A stretch of DNA of 44,959 nucleotides from an uncultured Prevotellaceae bacterium. Its GTDB lineage: Bacteria; Bacteroidota; Bacteroidia; Bacteroidales; Bacteroidaceae. The notes below the pieces were generated by a model. It was not told the origin of the DNA. It did no database searches and saw nothing but the letters and a program-made list of their open reading frames with translations. Shown in pieces: positions 36,460 through 44,930 of the stretch (positions are counted from its first letter, which is position 1; every line of letters begins with the position of its first letter). A program made the position numbers and the translations under genes. The DNA lies in contig CAMJQA010000020.1 of assembly GCA_946407895.1 (NCBI GenBank), positions 1 to 44,959 of the forward strand. Direction: 5' to 3'.

Positions 36460-38385
36460 ATGACACAGACAGACAATATATTGAACCTGCTTCAAGACTA
36501 CCTTCTCAGGGTCTTCTCCTTCGACCCCGAGAGTCCGCTCCTGTTCACCCAGTTCCAGTTCTGGGCCTTCTTCGCCATCGTTTTCATGGGCTTCACCCTC
36601 ATCGTGTCACCTCGGGGCAGGTGGGTACCCTCGCTCCGGAATTTCTACCTGCTGCTGGTGAGCTGGCTCTTCTACTACAAGACAAGCGGGTGGTACCTGG
36701 GCCTGCTCATCCTGGTCACTTGTACCGACTACTGTATTGCGCATGGCATCCATGCCTGCCGGACCACACATCCCTGGAGAGCCAGGCTGCTGGTTGGGCT
36801 GAGTGTGATGATCGACCTGGGCATACTGTGCTACTTCAAGTACAGCTACTTCGTGGCCGATATGGTCAACCAGCTATTCGGCACCCAGCTTACCGTCAGC
36901 AATTGGGCTGCCGAGTGGGGAAACCGCGTGGTGGGCTCACCCGTGTGGAGCGTGGACCGCATCATACTCCCAGTGGGCATCTCGTTCTATACCTTTCAGG
37001 TCATCAGCTATACCGTCGATGTCTATCGCGGACTGATAGCCCCCGTACGCAGCATACTCGACTTCGGGTTCTACGTCTCTTTCTTCCCCCAGCTTGTAGC
37101 GGGTCCTATCGTCAAAGCATCCGACTTCGTACCCCAGCTCTATCGTCGCTACTTCCTCAGTCGCAGGCAGTTCGGGCTGGCCGTCTTCTGGATTCTGAAC
37201 GGATTGGTCAAGAAGATAGTGCTTTCTGACTACCTGGCCGTCAACTTCATCGACCGCGTCTTCGCCAACCCGCAGTTTTTCACGGGCTTTGAGAACCTGA
37301 TGGCCCTTTTCACCTACTCCCTGCAGGTCTATGCCGACTTCTCGGGCTACACCGATATAGCCATAGGCCTGAGTTTGATGATGGGCTTCCACCTCCCCAT
37401 GAACTTCAACTCGCCCTACAAGGCTACAAACTGCAGTAACTTCTGGAAGCGCTGGCACATCAGCCTGTCACGGTGGCTGCAGACCTACCTCTACATTCCC
37501 CTCGGTGGTAACCGCAACGTCACCGGAGCCACGTATTTTTGGATTCTGGTCATCACCCTGTTCACTCTCATCCTGAGCGGCAGCATCTGGCTGGCCATCA
37601 TCGTGGTGACCATCCTACTGCTCACCATCTGGACGGCGTGGCGCCAGCCGGAGAGGCGCAGGCACATCTATGCCAACCTGAACGCCATGATCACAATGGT
37701 GCTGGGAGGCCTGTGGCATGGCGCTTCGTGCAACTTCATGGTCTGGGGCGGACTCAATGGGGTGGGAATGATTGTCTTCAAGTTCTGGCGCGACATGAGC
37801 CCACTGCGCCGTGCCCTCATCTCCTCCCTCCTGTTGGTGCTCATCCTCGCCCTGCGCTTCCCCCAGTACTGGGGCCAAGCATTTGCATTCAGCGCCCCTG
37901 GAATGGGCTTGCTCAATATCCTGCTCGCCTTCATGCTTTTCATCACCCTCAGTGCCTGGATCCGGTTCTTCATCATCCATAGCCCGTTATCCATAATCCA
38001 CGACCCCTTGTCCCACGCTTGGGGCATAGCTGTCACCTTCACCTTCATCACCTTCACGCGTCTGTTCTTCCGTAGCGGAAGCAACCTCGACCCGGCCGTG
38101 GCAAACGAAACGGCATGGCGCATCGCCACACAGATGGTAGCACGCATCGGCAGCATCTGGCAGGGCAACATTGCCACCATCAGCATGGCACACTGGCGCG
38201 TGTTCCTACTGTTCGGAATAGGTATGATAATTCATTGGTTGCCGGAACGGTTCAAGCGAACCTATCGTTTCAGCTTCGCTATGCTGCCGTTGCCCGTCAT
38301 CTACCTGGCCGTGCTGGCCACCGTATTCGTGGCATATCAGTTCGTCACGGCCGAGATGCAACCCTTCATCTACTTCCAGTTCTGA
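36460..38385 (+). CDS. MBOAT family O-acyltransferase (AlgI/DltB-like)
   Basis: A 641-residue inner-membrane protein of the MBOAT family. Seen: VGISFYTFQVISYTVDVYRG, FFPQLVAGPIVKASDF, NCSNFWKRWHISLSRWLQTYLYIPLGGN with the conserved His333, and GLWHGASCNFMVWGGLNG with the catalytic His420. It moves acetyl groups across the membrane for O-acetylation of an extracytoplasmic polymer, handing them to SGNH partners such as the two genes upstream. The ATG at 36460 is used; a TTG four codons upstream is rejected. Residues 505-518 hold a tandem IIHSPLS/IIHDPLS duplication between membrane segments. Confidence 0.93.
   Translation: MTQTDNILNLLQDYLLRVFSFDPESPLLFTQFQFWAFFAIVFMGFTLIVSPRGRWVPSLRNFYLLLVSWLFYYKTSGWYLGLLILVTCTDYCIAHGIHACRTTHPWRARLLVGLSVMIDLGILCYFKYSYFVADMVNQLFGTQLTVSNWAAEWGNRVVGSPVWSVDRIILPVGISFYTFQVISYTVDVYRGLIAPVRSILDFGFYVSFFPQLVAGPIVKASDFVPQLYRRYFLSRRQFGLAVFWILNGLVKKIVLSDYLAVNFIDRVFANPQFFTGFENLMALFTYSLQVYADFSGYTDIAIGLSLMMGFHLPMNFNSPYKATNCSNFWKRWHISLSRWLQTYLYIPLGGNRNVTGATYFWILVITLFTLILSGSIWLAIIVVTILLLTIWTAWRQPERRRHIYANLNAMITMVLGGLWHGASCNFMVWGGLNGVGMIVFKFWRDMSPLRRALISSLLLVLILALRFPQYWGQAFAFSAPGMGLLNILLAFMLFITLSAWIRFFIIHSPLSIIHDPLSHAWGIAVTFTFITFTRLFFRSGSNLDPAVANETAWRIATQMVARIGSIWQGNIATISMAHWRVFLLFGIGMIIHWLPERFKRTYRFSFAMLPLPVIYLAVLATVFVAYQFVTAEMQPFIYFQF
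37972..38013 (+). repeat. 21-nt tandem duplication inside the MBOAT gene
   Basis: Two 21-nt units (37972-37992, 37993-38013) encode IIHSPLS and IIHDPLS in frame. They differ at several bases, so the duplication is not recent, or it derives from an intergenic repeat of the type ATCCATTATCCAT common in this phylum. Confidence 0.6.
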
Positions 38386-38479
38386 TTCTCTGACCTTTAC
38401 CTCGCCCGGCGACGGTAGCCGAGGGGGCAGTTGCGCCACTATCACTAATGAATGTGTGTTTAACCCAAAACGTATCTGC

Positions 38480-39685
38480 TCATTTCAGGACTTTTCGCTT
38501 GTTTACAATGTATATTCCATGTTTTGGCTTGGTTACCATTCTGCCTTGGAGGTCGAAAGCCGCTGTGCCCGCAATTTCCGATATAACTTTGCTGACAACT
38601 GTAGTGCTCATGGAAATAAGGTCTGTTTTGGAAACTTCATAAACATCTGATTCGGCATAAACGAAAAGGCGGTCGCCGTATTGCTGCAGGTCATTTACCC
38701 TATCAAACTCCTTTTCGGATGTCATTACCTGCGACGGATACCATGAGTGTCCGCCGTCGGTAGAGCACATCAGTTTTATACAAGCATTCTTCTGCCCATT
38801 TCGCCCCAGGGATCCTGCCAGATACACCGTGTCCGGATGTTCATTGTCAAAAGCAGAAAAGTACCAGTAGGCCGCGCGCGTTTCATCGCCCCAATAATTC
38901 TGGCAACTCCATGTCTGGCCGTTGTCGTCTGAGAGGAACACACATCCTTCGCCGCCAGCCAGCCAACGGTCGGGGTCGGTGGGATGGAATGTCGGCTGGT
39001 GTACGCAGTTGTCACCGGGGAAGCCGAGCGAATTGCCATGGTCGTTCCACGTCTGACCACTGTCATAACTGATGTTGATATGGCCTTCAAAAATACCACC
39101 TTCACCACTATTGTAGATGATTTTCTGACGTACAGGATGAAAGCCTATAAAGGATGCGACTGGGTTCCCATAAATGAATTCCGTCAAGTTCTTCCAAGTC
39201 TGACCGAAGTCTGTAGAGAGAAATATGCCCCAATAGATAGAAGACACCAATAGCGTGTTCGGGTCTGTAGGATGCTGGACGAGGCTGGGCAGACGCTCAT
39301 ACTTCTCACCTCGGAAGATGTCGGGTGTTACATCCTCGTATGTCTTTCCGTCATCATGCGAGAGGAGCAGGAAACTGCCGCCCTCATAGTAGCGCAGGGC
39401 CAGTATGTCGCTACCACGTCGGGCATAGTCCTGTAGCGGTATGCCCTCGAAGCCCACAAGATGCCATGCGCTATTGTCTGAGGACAGGTCTTTGGCATAG
39501 AGGCCCAGACTGGTGCATACGTAGAGCCTGTTGCCCTCAATGTGCATTCTGGGCTGGGAGAATTCACCCTGCCGTTCACCTCCGCGAAAGCCTATTCCAA
39601 GAGGGTGAAACAGTTGATTTTGTGCAACGGCCGTTGTAAAGACAGCAAACAACGTAATGGCTATCCCAATTGTCGTTTTTCTCAT
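38480..39685 (-). CDS. Secreted Asp-box (BNR/sortilin-type) beta-propeller protein with C-terminal sorting-like tail
   Basis: A 401-residue protein with a signal peptide (MRKTTIGIAITLFAVFTTAVAQ). At least five Asp-box motifs are visible (SHDDGKTYE, STDFGQTWKN, SYDSGQTWND, SDDNGQTWSC, STDGGHSWYP), the hallmark of sialidase/GH74/sortilin-type propellers. Catalytic residues of sialidases (Arg triad) are not obvious, so it may bind rather than cleave sugar. The last residues, FDLQGRMVTKPKHGIYIVNKRKVLK, match the Prevotella-type C-terminal tail that resembles a type IX secretion sorting domain. The TTG at 39691 is rejected for the ATG at 39685. Adjacent to the putative glycosidase and GH29 array. 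Confidence 0.75.
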   Translation of the reverse strand: MRKTTIGIAITLFAVFTTAVAQNQLFHPLGIGFRGGERQGEFSQPRMHIEGNRLYVCTSLGLYAKDLSSDNSAWHLVGFEGIPLQDYARRGSDILALRYYEGGSFLLLSHDDGKTYEDVTPDIFRGEKYERLPSLVQHPTDPNTLLVSSIYWGIFLSTDFGQTWKNLTEFIYGNPVASFIGFHPVRQKIIYNSGEGGIFEGHINISYDSGQTWNDHGNSLGFPGDNCVHQPTFHPTDPDRWLAGGEGCVFLSDDNGQTWSCQNYWGDETRAAYWYFSAFDNEHPDTVYLAGSLGRNGQKNACIKLMCSTDGGHSWYPSQVMTSEKEFDRVNDLQQYGDRLFVYAESDVYEVSKTDLISMSTTVVSKVISEIAGTAAFDLQGRMVTKPKHGIYIVNKRKVLK

Positions 39686-39742
39686 GCTCAATTCCTTTTT
39701 GATTTCACGTTTGTGAATAGATTCCCTTATTCTCAGGAATCC

Positions 39743-41962
39743 CTACTCCACCACAAGCCACGTATAGCCGTTGGCGGGAATGCGGATGCTGAGAACGGCC
39801 TCCTGACGGCTGTTAAGGCGGTAGGTCTTGGGCCGTCCTTCCTGTTCGCGGATGCGTGCCTTGCCCTTCAGGCCGGTATAGTATAGAGGCAGGGTTATCT
39901 GGCGTTCTATCTCCTGGTCGAGGGGGTTGAACAGCATGGCCAGGCCACGTTCCTTCTCCTGGGGATTGACATGCATCAGGCCGTCCCAGTCGCGGGCATC
40001 GGGCTTGCGCAGGTGGATGATGTCGCTGTTCAGTATGCGGCGATACTTCTTGTACCAGGCTATCACCTCCTTCACCATCTCCTTCGTCTCGTCGGTATCA
40101 TAGAGCCGGGGGCCGCGATAGCAGGCCTGCACACCCGCTCCGTAGTTCTGAACCATGTGGGTGCGATACTCGTAGAGATGCTCCGAGAGGGGTTCCAGGG
40201 TGGCAGCCGCGCCGCCTCCGTGATACTGCACCAAAGGAGTGAAGCTCCACAGGGAACCGGAGGGCCGTTCCCAGGTGCCGTCGTAGTTCACCTGCCGGGC
40301 ATGAATGAGCTGCCGCTCGCGAGGCAGGGACCAGTTCACCTCGCGGTAGCCAATGCTGGTCTTGGTGGTTCCGTTCATGAAATAGAAGTCGGGCACATTG
40401 GAATAGAAGCCCTCCTGGCTGAGCCAGTGGTAGAAGGAGGCTATCTTGTGGAACTGGTTCCACTGGCTGTCCTTCAGGCCGCGGTGATGGGCATGGCTGG
40501 TGGAGGCGCAGACGTCTCCGGGATAGGAACCGTCGTGCTCCAGGCAGGTCATTCCGGTGCGGAGCATGAAGGTCTTCAGCTTCTCGAAGTAGTCGTAGCC
40601 CCACTGGCTGCAGAGGCAGGGCGAGTTCCCGAACTTCATACCACCCGTCTTGCCCGTCTTCGGGTTGATGCAGTCTATCTCTTCGCTGACGCGCCTGCTG
40701 GCCAACAGGGAGTAACATCCCATCTCTATGCCCTTCGAGTGGGCATAATCCACAAGCGACTTAAAGCGCTGTATGTTCTTTTCTGAGATGTCCTCCATAT
40801 TCAAGTCGCTGCCAAAGCTGATGATAATCATCTCGTAGCCCGCCTCGGCACACTGGTCAACTGCTCTGTGCACCGTCTCTGGGTCTGTGGCCGTGAGGTG
40901 CAGGAAGATTGGGTTCTGGGTGGTCCAAGGACAGAGTGCCATGTAGAAATGGCGGTCGAAGAGGCCCTTGCGCTCGCGGTCGTAGCTGTCGTAGGGCATT
41001 TCGAAGACGCTGAAGGAACGGAACGTCTGGCCCGGTTCTATGCGCTGGTCTGGCCCGAGGGGCGGTGCCACCTCCAGCCGGCAAGGCGTATTCAGCGCGT
41101 AGTTGCGCTGGCTGGTGTACTCGGGTTCCTTTATCCAGTGCTCGCAGGTCCCGCTCTCGCGCTGTGTGAAACTGCCGCCGCACTGGTAGTCGCTCTCCAG
41201 ATGGATATTGGGCAGACGGAAACCGTCGCGGGGCGTATCTACGGGAGACTCGGGCTCGAAGAAGGAGAGGCGCTCCAGCTTGAACGAGTCTATGCAGATG
41301 GAGCGACCGGAACCATTAAGGACCTCGAAACTCTTTGCGATGACGGGCACTTGGTCATAGACGGCAAAGTGCAGGCGCAGGGTTACCTGGGAGGCTTCCC
41401 CGCATCCCTGCAGGTCGAACACCACCTCCTGCCCGGTGGGCTGGCTTGTGTTCAGGGCCCAGCGGGTCTGCTTCCAGGGGAAGCGAGGTTCGATAGGCTT
41501 TGTCTCGAAATCCCTCAGGACAAAAGCGCTGTCCAAGGCGGTCAGTCCCGGGATCCACTGTTCCAGCAGGTAGCCTCTTTCCTCCTGCCCCTTCAGCCCG
41601 CCTATCTCATAGCGGTGCCCGTCTATGCTTATCTCACCCTCGCTGCCTACAGCGCGAAGCATACGCTCGCCCGTCATGCGGTTCACATAGTCGGTGGTGG
41701 CCAGGTTGGGGGTGATGCGCAGAGTGCGCCACACCATAGCATTGGCTACGATTATACTCTTGCCATCGGGCGAACGGTATATGCCGGCCCGCGACTTCTC
41801 GGGTGTGAGGAGCCAGTCGAAGGGTGTCTTCGTCGATGCCAGTTCGTCGAAGACTGGCAACTGCTCTATCTTCTGCTGCAAGGCAGAAGGTATCTGAGCC
41901 AGGGCACTACAGGAAAACCATACAAGCAGTAGGCCCAGCAATTTCTCTTTTCTTATCTTCAT
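39743..41962 (-). CDS. Putative GH27/GH36-like glycosidase, secreted
   Basis: A 739-residue exported protein, signal peptide ending near SALAQ (residue 23). The N-terminal 330 residues are beta-rich (a supersandwich-like domain), then a TIM-barrel-like region: CAEAGYEMIIISFGSDLN, YAHSKGIEMGCYSLLASRR, and TGMTCLEHDGSYPGDVC with Asp477 where GH27/GH36 enzymes have their nucleophile, followed by QEGFYSNVPDFYFMNGTTKTSIGYREVNWSLPRERQ. The C-terminal part (LPLYYTGLKGKARIREQEGRP to IPANGYTWLVVE) is a short beta-sandwich, as in GH27/36. The overall pattern fits an alpha-galactosidase-clan enzyme, but the match is weak enough that it may be a poorly characterised family. It lies next to GH29 genes on the same strand. 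Confidence 0.6.
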   Translation of the reverse strand: MKIRKEKLLGLLLVWFSCSALAQIPSALQQKIEQLPVFDELASTKTPFDWLLTPEKSRAGIYRSPDGKSIIVANAMVWRTLRITPNLATTDYVNRMTGERMLRAVGSEGEISIDGHRYEIGGLKGQEERGYLLEQWIPGLTALDSAFVLRDFETKPIEPRFPWKQTRWALNTSQPTGQEVVFDLQGCGEASQVTLRLHFAVYDQVPVIAKSFEVLNGSGRSICIDSFKLERLSFFEPESPVDTPRDGFRLPNIHLESDYQCGGSFTQRESGTCEHWIKEPEYTSQRNYALNTPCRLEVAPPLGPDQRIEPGQTFRSFSVFEMPYDSYDRERKGLFDRHFYMALCPWTTQNPIFLHLTATDPETVHRAVDQCAEAGYEMIIISFGSDLNMEDISEKNIQRFKSLVDYAHSKGIEMGCYSLLASRRVSEEIDCINPKTGKTGGMKFGNSPCLCSQWGYDYFEKLKTFMLRTGMTCLEHDGSYPGDVCASTSHAHHRGLKDSQWNQFHKIASFYHWLSQEGFYSNVPDFYFMNGTTKTSIGYREVNWSLPRERQLIHARQVNYDGTWERPSGSLWSFTPLVQYHGGGAAATLEPLSEHLYEYRTHMVQNYGAGVQACYRGPRLYDTDETKEMVKEVIAWYKKYRRILNSDIIHLRKPDARDWDGLMHVNPQEKERGLAMLFNPLDQEIERQITLPLYYTGLKGKARIREQEGRPKTYRLNSRQEAVLSIRIPANGYTWLVVE

Positions 41963-42003
41963 CTGTTGAGAATTATGTGGTTACGAATAGGGTGTGGATT
42001 CCT

Positions 42004-43422
42004 TTATTCCTCAGGAACCAGGAAGGGCTGTATCTCGCTCAGCAGGGGGCAGGCCTTGCTGCCCTCAATGTTCACACGCAGGGCCTGAGCCTCCACGCCG
42101 TCCAGTCGCGAGAGATGCTGCGGGCCTATCGTAGTGCCCTCCACCTTCTTCTCCCACTGTCCGTCGGGTGTCTGAATCTCTATGCTGTAGGCTTCTATGC
42201 GCTGTCCGAGCTGGATGGGCTCGCGCAGGCGCAGGGTCTGCAGCTTATGAGGTTTGCGGAAGGTCAGGGTCACCGAGGCCTGGCTTATCGAGTCATCCGT
42301 AGCCCAATAGGTATCGCGCTGTCCGTCCATCACCAGGCGGGCAGCATAGGCCTTGCTGTCGCCGCGCACGTTGGTGGCCGAGAAGGACTTCACGTCCTTG
42401 GCCGGCATCGGGCGGCTGAACTCGCGCTTCAGGGCCTGTCCGAACTCTACCAGACGGGTGGAGTCGGTGGGGTGTATGCGTCCCTCCTTGTTAGGCGGGA
42501 TGTTCAGAATCAGGTTGGCTCCGCGTCCTATGCTCTCGTAGTATATCTTCATTAGGTGCTCCAGGCTCTTCACATCTCCGTCTTCCTTCTCGTGATAGAA
42601 CCATCCCGGACGGATGCTCACATCCACCTCGGCAGGGTTCCAGTAGTCTTGGGCCTCCACATCGTGTACGGCCCAGTTGGGCTCAGGCATCCAGCCACTC
42701 TCGTTGCCGCACCAGCGGGCATCCAGTCCGCCGCCCCATACGATGGTGTTGGGCTGCAGTTCGTGAATCAGTGCGGTGGTGTTCTCCCAGTCGTAGTAGT
42801 TGCCGCTGATATGGCGCTGCTCGCACCGGCCGCCGTAGTAGCCGTCGCCGCCGTTAGCACCGTCCTCCCACACCTCGAAGATGGGGCCGTATTGGGTAAG
42901 CAGTTCGCGCAGCTGGGCACGATAGTAGTCGATATATGCGGGCGTACTGTAGCGCAGGTCGTGGCGGTCCCAGGGCGAGAGATAGACGCCGAACTTCAGT
43001 CCGGCCTTCTCAGCCTCGCGCGAGAGGTCACCCACCACATCGCCCTTTCCGTCGCGCCAGGAACTGTTGGAGATGCAGTAGTCGGTCTCCTTGGTGGGCC
43101 ACAGGCAGAAGCCGTCATGGTGCTTGGCTGTCAGGATAACGCCCTTCATGCCGGCTGCCTTCATAACCTCCACCCACTGGGCTGGATCGTAGCGCGAGGG
43201 CTGGAATTCGTCGGGGTCGGCATCGCCATAGCCCCATTCCACATCGCGGAAGGTGGTGGTGGTGAAGTGTACAAAGGCGTAGAACTCCAGGTCGTGCCAG
43301 GCCAGCTGGCGCTCTGTGGGCAAGGCCCCGAAGGGGGCGGGTGCTTCCACTGGGGTCTCCGTGCAGGCAACCATGCCCAGCAGGACGGAGAAAAGCAGGA
43401 ATGCTTCAAACTTGTGTGTCAT
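42004..43422 (-). CDS. GH29 alpha-L-fucosidase, lipoprotein, tandem copy 1
   Basis: A 472-residue exported GH29 enzyme. Lipobox LLGMVAC, lipid on Cys20. Barrel motifs: EFYAFVHFTTTTFRDVEWG, GVILTAKHHDGFCLWPTK, GVYLSPWDRH and FEVWEDGANG with nucleophile Asp187 (WED instead of the WFD of the 7117 gene). After residue about 350 a discoidin-like C-terminal domain follows (AARLVMDGQRDTYWATDDS, VEGTTIGPQHL). The catalytic part is nearly identical to the next gene while the C-terminal domain has clearly diverged. The preceding 45 bp of the gap also repeat. Reads in the same direction as the 39743 gene, 41 nt apart. Confidence 0.92.
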   Translation of the reverse strand: MTHKFEAFLLFSVLLGMVACTETPVEAPAPFGALPTERQLAWHDLEFYAFVHFTTTTFRDVEWGYGDADPDEFQPSRYDPAQWVEVMKAAGMKGVILTAKHHDGFCLWPTKETDYCISNSSWRDGKGDVVGDLSREAEKAGLKFGVYLSPWDRHDLRYSTPAYIDYYRAQLRELLTQYGPIFEVWEDGANGGDGYYGGRCEQRHISGNYYDWENTTALIHELQPNTIVWGGGLDARWCGNESGWMPEPNWAVHDVEAQDYWNPAEVDVSIRPGWFYHEKEDGDVKSLEHLMKIYYESIGRGANLILNIPPNKEGRIHPTDSTRLVEFGQALKREFSRPMPAKDVKSFSATNVRGDSKAYAARLVMDGQRDTYWATDDSISQASVTLTFRKPHKLQTLRLREPIQLGQRIEAYSIEIQTPDGQWEKKVEGTTIGPQHLSRLDGVEAQALRVNIEGSKACPLLSEIQPFLVPEE

Positions 43423-43467
43423 AGGAAACTTGTTTATTTTATAGATTATGATATTGCAAACAGGGAT
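43423..43467. repeat. Duplicated intergenic spacer of the GH29 array
   Basis: These 45 bp recur at 44887-44930 with one base change and one 1-bp gap. It marks the repeat unit of the tandem duplication as gene plus spacer, about 1.46 kb. Confidence 0.85.
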
Positions 43468-44886
43468 TTATTCCGGTATCAGGTAGAACTGCACTTCCCG
43501 CAGCAGGGGGCAGGCAAAGGGGCTCTCCACCCAGAGGCGCACAGCCTGGAGCTCCGTCTGGGGCAGACGCTGCAGGCGCTGCGGCCCTATGGTAGTGCCC
43601 TCGGCTATCTGGGTCCACTGGCCGTCTGTCTGCTGGCCCTCCACTACGTATCGGCTCAGCCGCTGCCCCAGCTGTATGGGTTCGCGCAGGCTCAGCGTAT
43701 AGAGTTTCTGCGGCTGGCGGAAGGTGAGGGTAATCGAGGCCTGGCGCACCGAGTCGTCCGTAGCCCAGTAGGTATCCTTCTGCCCGTCCAGCACCTTGGC
43801 AGCTGCAAAGCGCCGGGCACCGCCGCGTTCGTTGCTGGCCTCCACCCGCTTGATGTCCGATGCAGAGAGCGGACGGCTGAACTCGCGCTTTAGGGCCTGT
43901 CCGAACTCAACCAGGCGGGTGGAGTCGGTGGGATGGATGCGTCCCTCCTTGTTGGGCGGAATGTTCAGGATCAGGTTGGCGCCGCGGCCTATGCTCTCGT
44001 AGTATATCTTCATCAGGTGCTCCAGGCTCTTCACGTCTCCATCTTCCTTCTCGTGATAGAACCATCCCGGTCGGATGCTCACATCCACCTCGGCGGGATT
44101 CCAGTAGTCCTGTGCTTCCACATCGTGCACGGCCCAGTTGGGCTCGGGCATCCATCCGCTCTCATTGCCACACCAGCGGGCATCCAGTCCGCCGCCCCCC
44201 CGGACGATTGCGTTGGGCTGCAGTTCGTAAATCAGCGCGTTGGTGTTCTCCCAGTCGTAGTAGTTGCCGCTGATATGGCGCTGCTCGCACCGGCCGCCGT
44301 AGTAGCCGTCGCCGCCGTTAGCACCGTCCTCCCACACCTCGAAGATGGGGCCGTATTGGGTAAGCAGTTCGCGCAGCTGGGCACGATAGTAGTCGATATA
44401 TGCGGGCGTACTGTAGCGCAGGTCGTGGCGGTCCCAGGGCGAGAGATAGACGCCGAACTTCAGTCCTGCCTTCTTAGCCTCGCGCGAGAGGTCGCCCACC
44501 ACATCGCCCTTCCCGTCGCGCCAGGAGCTGTTGGAGATGCAGTAGTCGGTCTCCTTGGTGGGCCACAGGCAGAAGCCGTCGTGGTGCTTGGCCGTCAGGA
44601 TGACGCCCTTCATGCCGGCTGCCTTCATGACCTCCACCCACTGGGCTGGATCGTAGCGCGAGGGCTGGAACTCATCGGGGTCGGCATCGCCGTAGCCCCA
44701 TTCCACATCGCGGAAGGTAGTGGTAGTGAAGTGTACAAAGGCGTAGAACTCCATCTCCTGCCAGGCCAGCTGGCGCTCTGTGGGAAGGGCCCCGAAGGGG
44801 GCGGGTGCTTCCACCGGGGTCTCCGTGCAGGCAACCATGCCCAGCAGGACGGAGAGAAGCAGGAATGCTTTAAAATTGTGTGTCAT
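43468..44886 (-). CDS. GH29 alpha-L-fucosidase, lipoprotein, tandem copy 2
   Basis: A 472-residue paralogue of the 42004 gene with the same lipobox (Cys20) and WEDG nucleophile (Asp187). Residues 1-350 differ at only a handful of positions (for example WHDLEF/WQEMEF, REAEKA/REAKKA); residues 350-472 are much less alike. At about residue 222 it reads IVRGGGGLDARW where copy 1 reads IVWGGGLDARW: a one-codon insertion in a run of G, possibly replication slippage or a sequencing artefact. A frame open 12 codons upstream is rejected; the ATG at 44886 aligns with copy 1. Confidence 0.92.
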   Translation of the reverse strand: MTHNFKAFLLLSVLLGMVACTETPVEAPAPFGALPTERQLAWQEMEFYAFVHFTTTTFRDVEWGYGDADPDEFQPSRYDPAQWVEVMKAAGMKGVILTAKHHDGFCLWPTKETDYCISNSSWRDGKGDVVGDLSREAKKAGLKFGVYLSPWDRHDLRYSTPAYIDYYRAQLRELLTQYGPIFEVWEDGANGGDGYYGGRCEQRHISGNYYDWENTNALIYELQPNAIVRGGGGLDARWCGNESGWMPEPNWAVHDVEAQDYWNPAEVDVSIRPGWFYHEKEDGDVKSLEHLMKIYYESIGRGANLILNIPPNKEGRIHPTDSTRLVEFGQALKREFSRPLSASDIKRVEASNERGGARRFAAAKVLDGQKDTYWATDDSVRQASITLTFRQPQKLYTLSLREPIQLGQRLSRYVVEGQQTDGQWTQIAEGTTIGPQRLQRLPQTELQAVRLWVESPFACPLLREVQFYLIPE

Positions 44887-44930
44887 AGGGAACTTGTTTA
44901 TTTTTAGATTATGATATTGCAAACAGGGAT

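Noticed and set aside
38386..38479. CTCG...CGAG hairpin at about 38401-38423 as a bidirectional terminator
   Set aside because: The stem is short and interrupted and there is no T run on either strand.
40868..41932. Long plus-strand frame of 354 codons opposite the putative GH27/36-like gene
   Set aside because: Antisense shadow in GC-rich coding DNA; the peptide is Val/Ala/Gly/Leu-rich without motifs, while the minus strand has a signal peptide and domain motifs.
42556..44907. Plus-strand frames of 445 and 324 codons opposite the GH29 copies
   Set aside because: They mirror the GH29 repeats and resemble each other for that reason only; no start context or motif supports them.
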